DNA of 64,000 bases, taken from positions 12,090,001-12,154,000 of the forward strand of contig OZ059899.1 of NCBI GenBank assembly GCA_964057225.1, written 5' to 3'. The notes beneath the pieces are model-generated. The model worked only from the letters and a program-made list of their open reading frames with translations, made no database searches and had not been told where the DNA came from. Shown in pieces: positions 62,095-64,000 of this stretch. How positions within the stretch are numbered: the stretch's first letter is position 1; every line of letters starts with the position of its first letter. This DNA is from Auanema rhodensis. Its lineage: Eukaryota; Nematoda; Chromadorea; Rhabditida; Rhabditidae. The position numbers were made by a program, and so were the translations under genes.

Positions 62095-63290
62095 CTAGGC
62101 TGTTGTACATAAAGGGCTGGACGAGCGATATTCAGCTTGATTTGCTAGCAAATCGCGAATTCCATACTTCTCTTTAAGTATTTCCCTTACATCGCGCCTC
62201 TGAACGAAATGTTCTGTTTAAAATATTATAACGGTAATACTTACTTCATTCGGAATGCTTTCTAACAGAGGAAGAAGTTTGAGAAGTTCAGTGTCATCTT
62301 TTTCTTGGAACCAACTTTCAATAGGTATTCCATTATCTATTTGGTAAGCGAACGATTGAGGAGCGTTGTCAATGATGACGGTTCTGCTCAAATCCCTTCC
62401 CAGAATTGATAAATCTTTAATATAATTGCCATAGACATAAACACAGTGTTCACGGAATAGTCTATGCCTAACAAGTCTCTTTTTGGGATCTAGTAAATTC
62501 TGAAAAAAAAAGAAACTTATTTTATGTATCTTATAATATCCCATACCATCAATTTGTCAGCATATATTCTCTTACTTGCCGTGAACAATATTATCTCGTA
62601 TTTTTCAGCCAGACGTTCCAAGAAAGTATGCAAATGAGGTCTTATTCGTACATATACCTTTAAGATATTGATTTTTTAAAGTTTCCTTAACTTAATAGTT
62701 TACTTGGTATGTGTTGTTTTGAAAATGTACAGGAAAAACTATTGAGGCATCAGGCAAAGGGTTCAGACTGCAGTGAACCAATGTTTCATCCTGTATTTCA
62801 AAAAATATGTGTGCATATGGAGAAAAAATAACTTACCAAATCAAGTACTAAGCTAAATTCCGGGGTTGATCTTGTTCGGAGTGGTAAGGCTGGACATTGA
62901 TACCTCAATCGCCCCAGGGGGCATACGTTAGAAAGCATGATAACACTGTAAAATATGTATTAAAATGCTTGTTTACATCATTTTTATTTTTGGGAATAAT
63001 TTATATAGTTTCTTTATAACTTGAAATTATTTTATGTATGTTCGTCTGTTGAAATTAAAAAGATTGTCCGAACTAATACAAACGAGAAAGTAAAGCTGTT
63101 GGCAGTTAGCCAAGGGCAAACTACAGTAATCAAATAAATTAATATGTGAGGATAATTGAAAAAATCGATAAACTTACAGTTCATAGTCGAATGGACCTGG
63201 TCCTTGATGTTCGCCTACTTGAGATTCGTCGATCTTCTTGTCCTTTCCTTGCCATATCAGTATTCCGTCGTCACTCAGCTTGCGCTTCAT
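62095..63290 (-). CDS. CTDSPL2: CTD small phosphatase-like protein 2 (HAD phosphatase)
   Basis: A Ser/Thr phosphatase of the FCP1/SCP HAD family. Six exons: 63290-63178, 62945-62837, 62790-62704, 62657-62547, 62499-62245, 62199-62095; 259 residues. The catalytic [10 protein letters not shown] straddles exons 2 and 3. It is followed by [32 protein letters not shown] (motif II Thr), [37 protein letters not shown] (motif III Lys) and [20 protein letters not shown] (motif IV), all typical of CTDSPL2. The C-terminus ([16 protein letters not shown]) also matches that subfamily. The N-terminal region is only about 65 residues, against some 280 in human CTDSPL2, so long disordered N-terminal sequence is missing or lies in unseen exons. 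The ATG is in a GC-rich leader. Confidence 0.92.
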
Positions 63291-63440
63291 CCGCCGGCTG
63301 ACCGCTCGATCGATAAGTTCACTTGGTGTGTTGGCGTGTTGCCCAGACAAACTCCCGCCTCTCTCTGCGTCTCTGATCGTACTCTAGCTGTCTAACCACC
63401 ACCCGTCTGGCCAGGCGTAGAGGCGGGGTTGAGCGTTCAC
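63291..63440 (-). promoter_or_regulatory. GC-rich promoter-like island upstream of CTDSPL2
   Basis: The 150 bases upstream of the CTDSPL2 start codon are markedly GC-richer than the background and include gaggcggggtt (GC box) at about 63419 and ccgccggctgaccgc beside the ATG. The pattern matches the islands upstream of nesprin and SETD2. Confidence 0.45.
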
Positions 63441-64000
63441 TATTGGAGTTATCAATAGGTTGATATCATACAGAAGTACCTTCCGATGAGGTGGTAATAT
63501 TTGAGAATGGAATGTGTGTAAAGTAGTCTGCAACTGTAATAAAACATAGTGCTTGTAAGATATATGTCGAAAATTAAAAAGAAACGAATAGAAAAGAAGA
63601 GCTCGTTGAAAGGGAAACTGTTATTTCAAAAACGGAACTTTGAAGTAATGGAGATATCAAAAATATATTCAAATGAGAAACGTCCAACATGTCACCAAAA
63701 GACAAATTATGAACATACATAGAAATGTGGCACACACGCTGTTTCAGCTGCCGCATGTTTTCAAAGAATGTCGCATCAGAAAGCAGCTAAGCCGGAGGCT
63801 GGGCAACATAACGGCTGCCATAAAAATCGTCCCCAAAATGGCGCTTCTCACGAGATAGATGATATTTAACTATTATCATTAAGGCATTCGTAACAAATTC
63901 ATTGCAATATACGGGATATACTGATTAAGAGTTTAAAAAAATTTCAAAAAATAGAAATATTTATTTCAACAAATTCAATCGTTATTGTGAAAACATCGAA
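63441..64000. other. Right-edge region with a YY1-like site and an unsupported ORF
   Basis: Mostly AT-rich. Between about 63740 and 63850 it is GC-richer and contains ccccaaaatggcgcttct (63829-63846), which on the other strand reads GCCATTTTG, a YY1-type core often found at start sites. A plus-strand frame at 63673-63858 (61 codons, basic) spans it and could be the start of a gene running off the window, but no splice site or family supports it. Confidence 0.3.

Noticed and set aside
1-64000. tRNA genes
   Set aside because: I looked by eye for the conserved T-arm box (GGTTCGAATCC type) on both strands and found none in a cloverleaf context; a tRNAscan run would settle it.
1-64000. Transposons or integrated viral genes
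   Set aside because: No transposase, reverse transcriptase, integrase or terminal inverted repeat pair was recognisable in any frame.

Overview
This window is nuclear DNA from a small-genome, AT-rich invertebrate animal, most likely a nematode; I cannot name the species. The evidence is a set of clear animal genes (nesprin/ANC-1, tensin, COG5, SETD2, MUS81, GMPPA, CTDSPL2, mitochondrial EF-Tu), many introns of only 36-70 bases with GT...AG ends, and tightly packed same-strand genes whose start codons sit 0-10 bases after an intron-type acceptor (ttttag, tttcag), as in spliced-leader trans-splicing. A tandem-duplicated cytoplasmic TyrRS and an EF-Tu with a short C-terminal tail also fit nematodes. 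There are no bacterial operons, CRISPR arrays, rRNAs or recognisable tRNAs. All gene models below were built by hand from splice sites, reading phase and family resemblance. Most phases close exactly.

Layout. 650-6696 (-): 5' half of a nesprin/ANC-1 gene with two CH domains and the first spectrin-like region, continuing past the left edge. 6697-12420: long gene-poor stretch with two orphan coding-like exons (7158-7309). 12421-15175 (+): double-length TyrRS, convergent with a small two-TM protein gene (15619-16141, -) that is not obvious from simple ORF scanning. 16862-34435 (-): a 37-exon tensin with an alternative SH2-PTB short form starting at 22412. 34436-38430: repeat-rich spacer. 38431-41137 (-): Ser/Pro-rich protein of unknown family. 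44099-49362 (+): mitochondrial EF-Tu, COG5 and GTF3C6, spaced about 230-245 bases and probably one operon. 49979-58976 (+): SETD2-type H3K36 methyltransferase carrying an RS domain, then MUS81. 59218-61053 (-): GMPPA. 61052-61278 (+): a possible 59-residue gene. 62095-63290 (-): CTDSPL2-type phosphatase.

The genes work in separate pathways: nuclear anchorage and integrin adhesion (ANC-1, tensin), cytoplasmic and mitochondrial translation (TyrRS, EF-Tu), Golgi trafficking and glycosylation (COG5, GMPPA), transcription and chromatin (GTF3C6, SETD2, CTDSPL2) and DNA repair (MUS81). Cytoskeletal genes have kilobase introns; housekeeping genes have tiny ones. The observations most worth following are the tensin phosphatase domain (catalytic Cys kept, WPD aspartate replaced by Ala), the alternative tensin promoter, the small membrane-protein gene, the SETD2 RS domain and the orphan exons near 7.2 kb.
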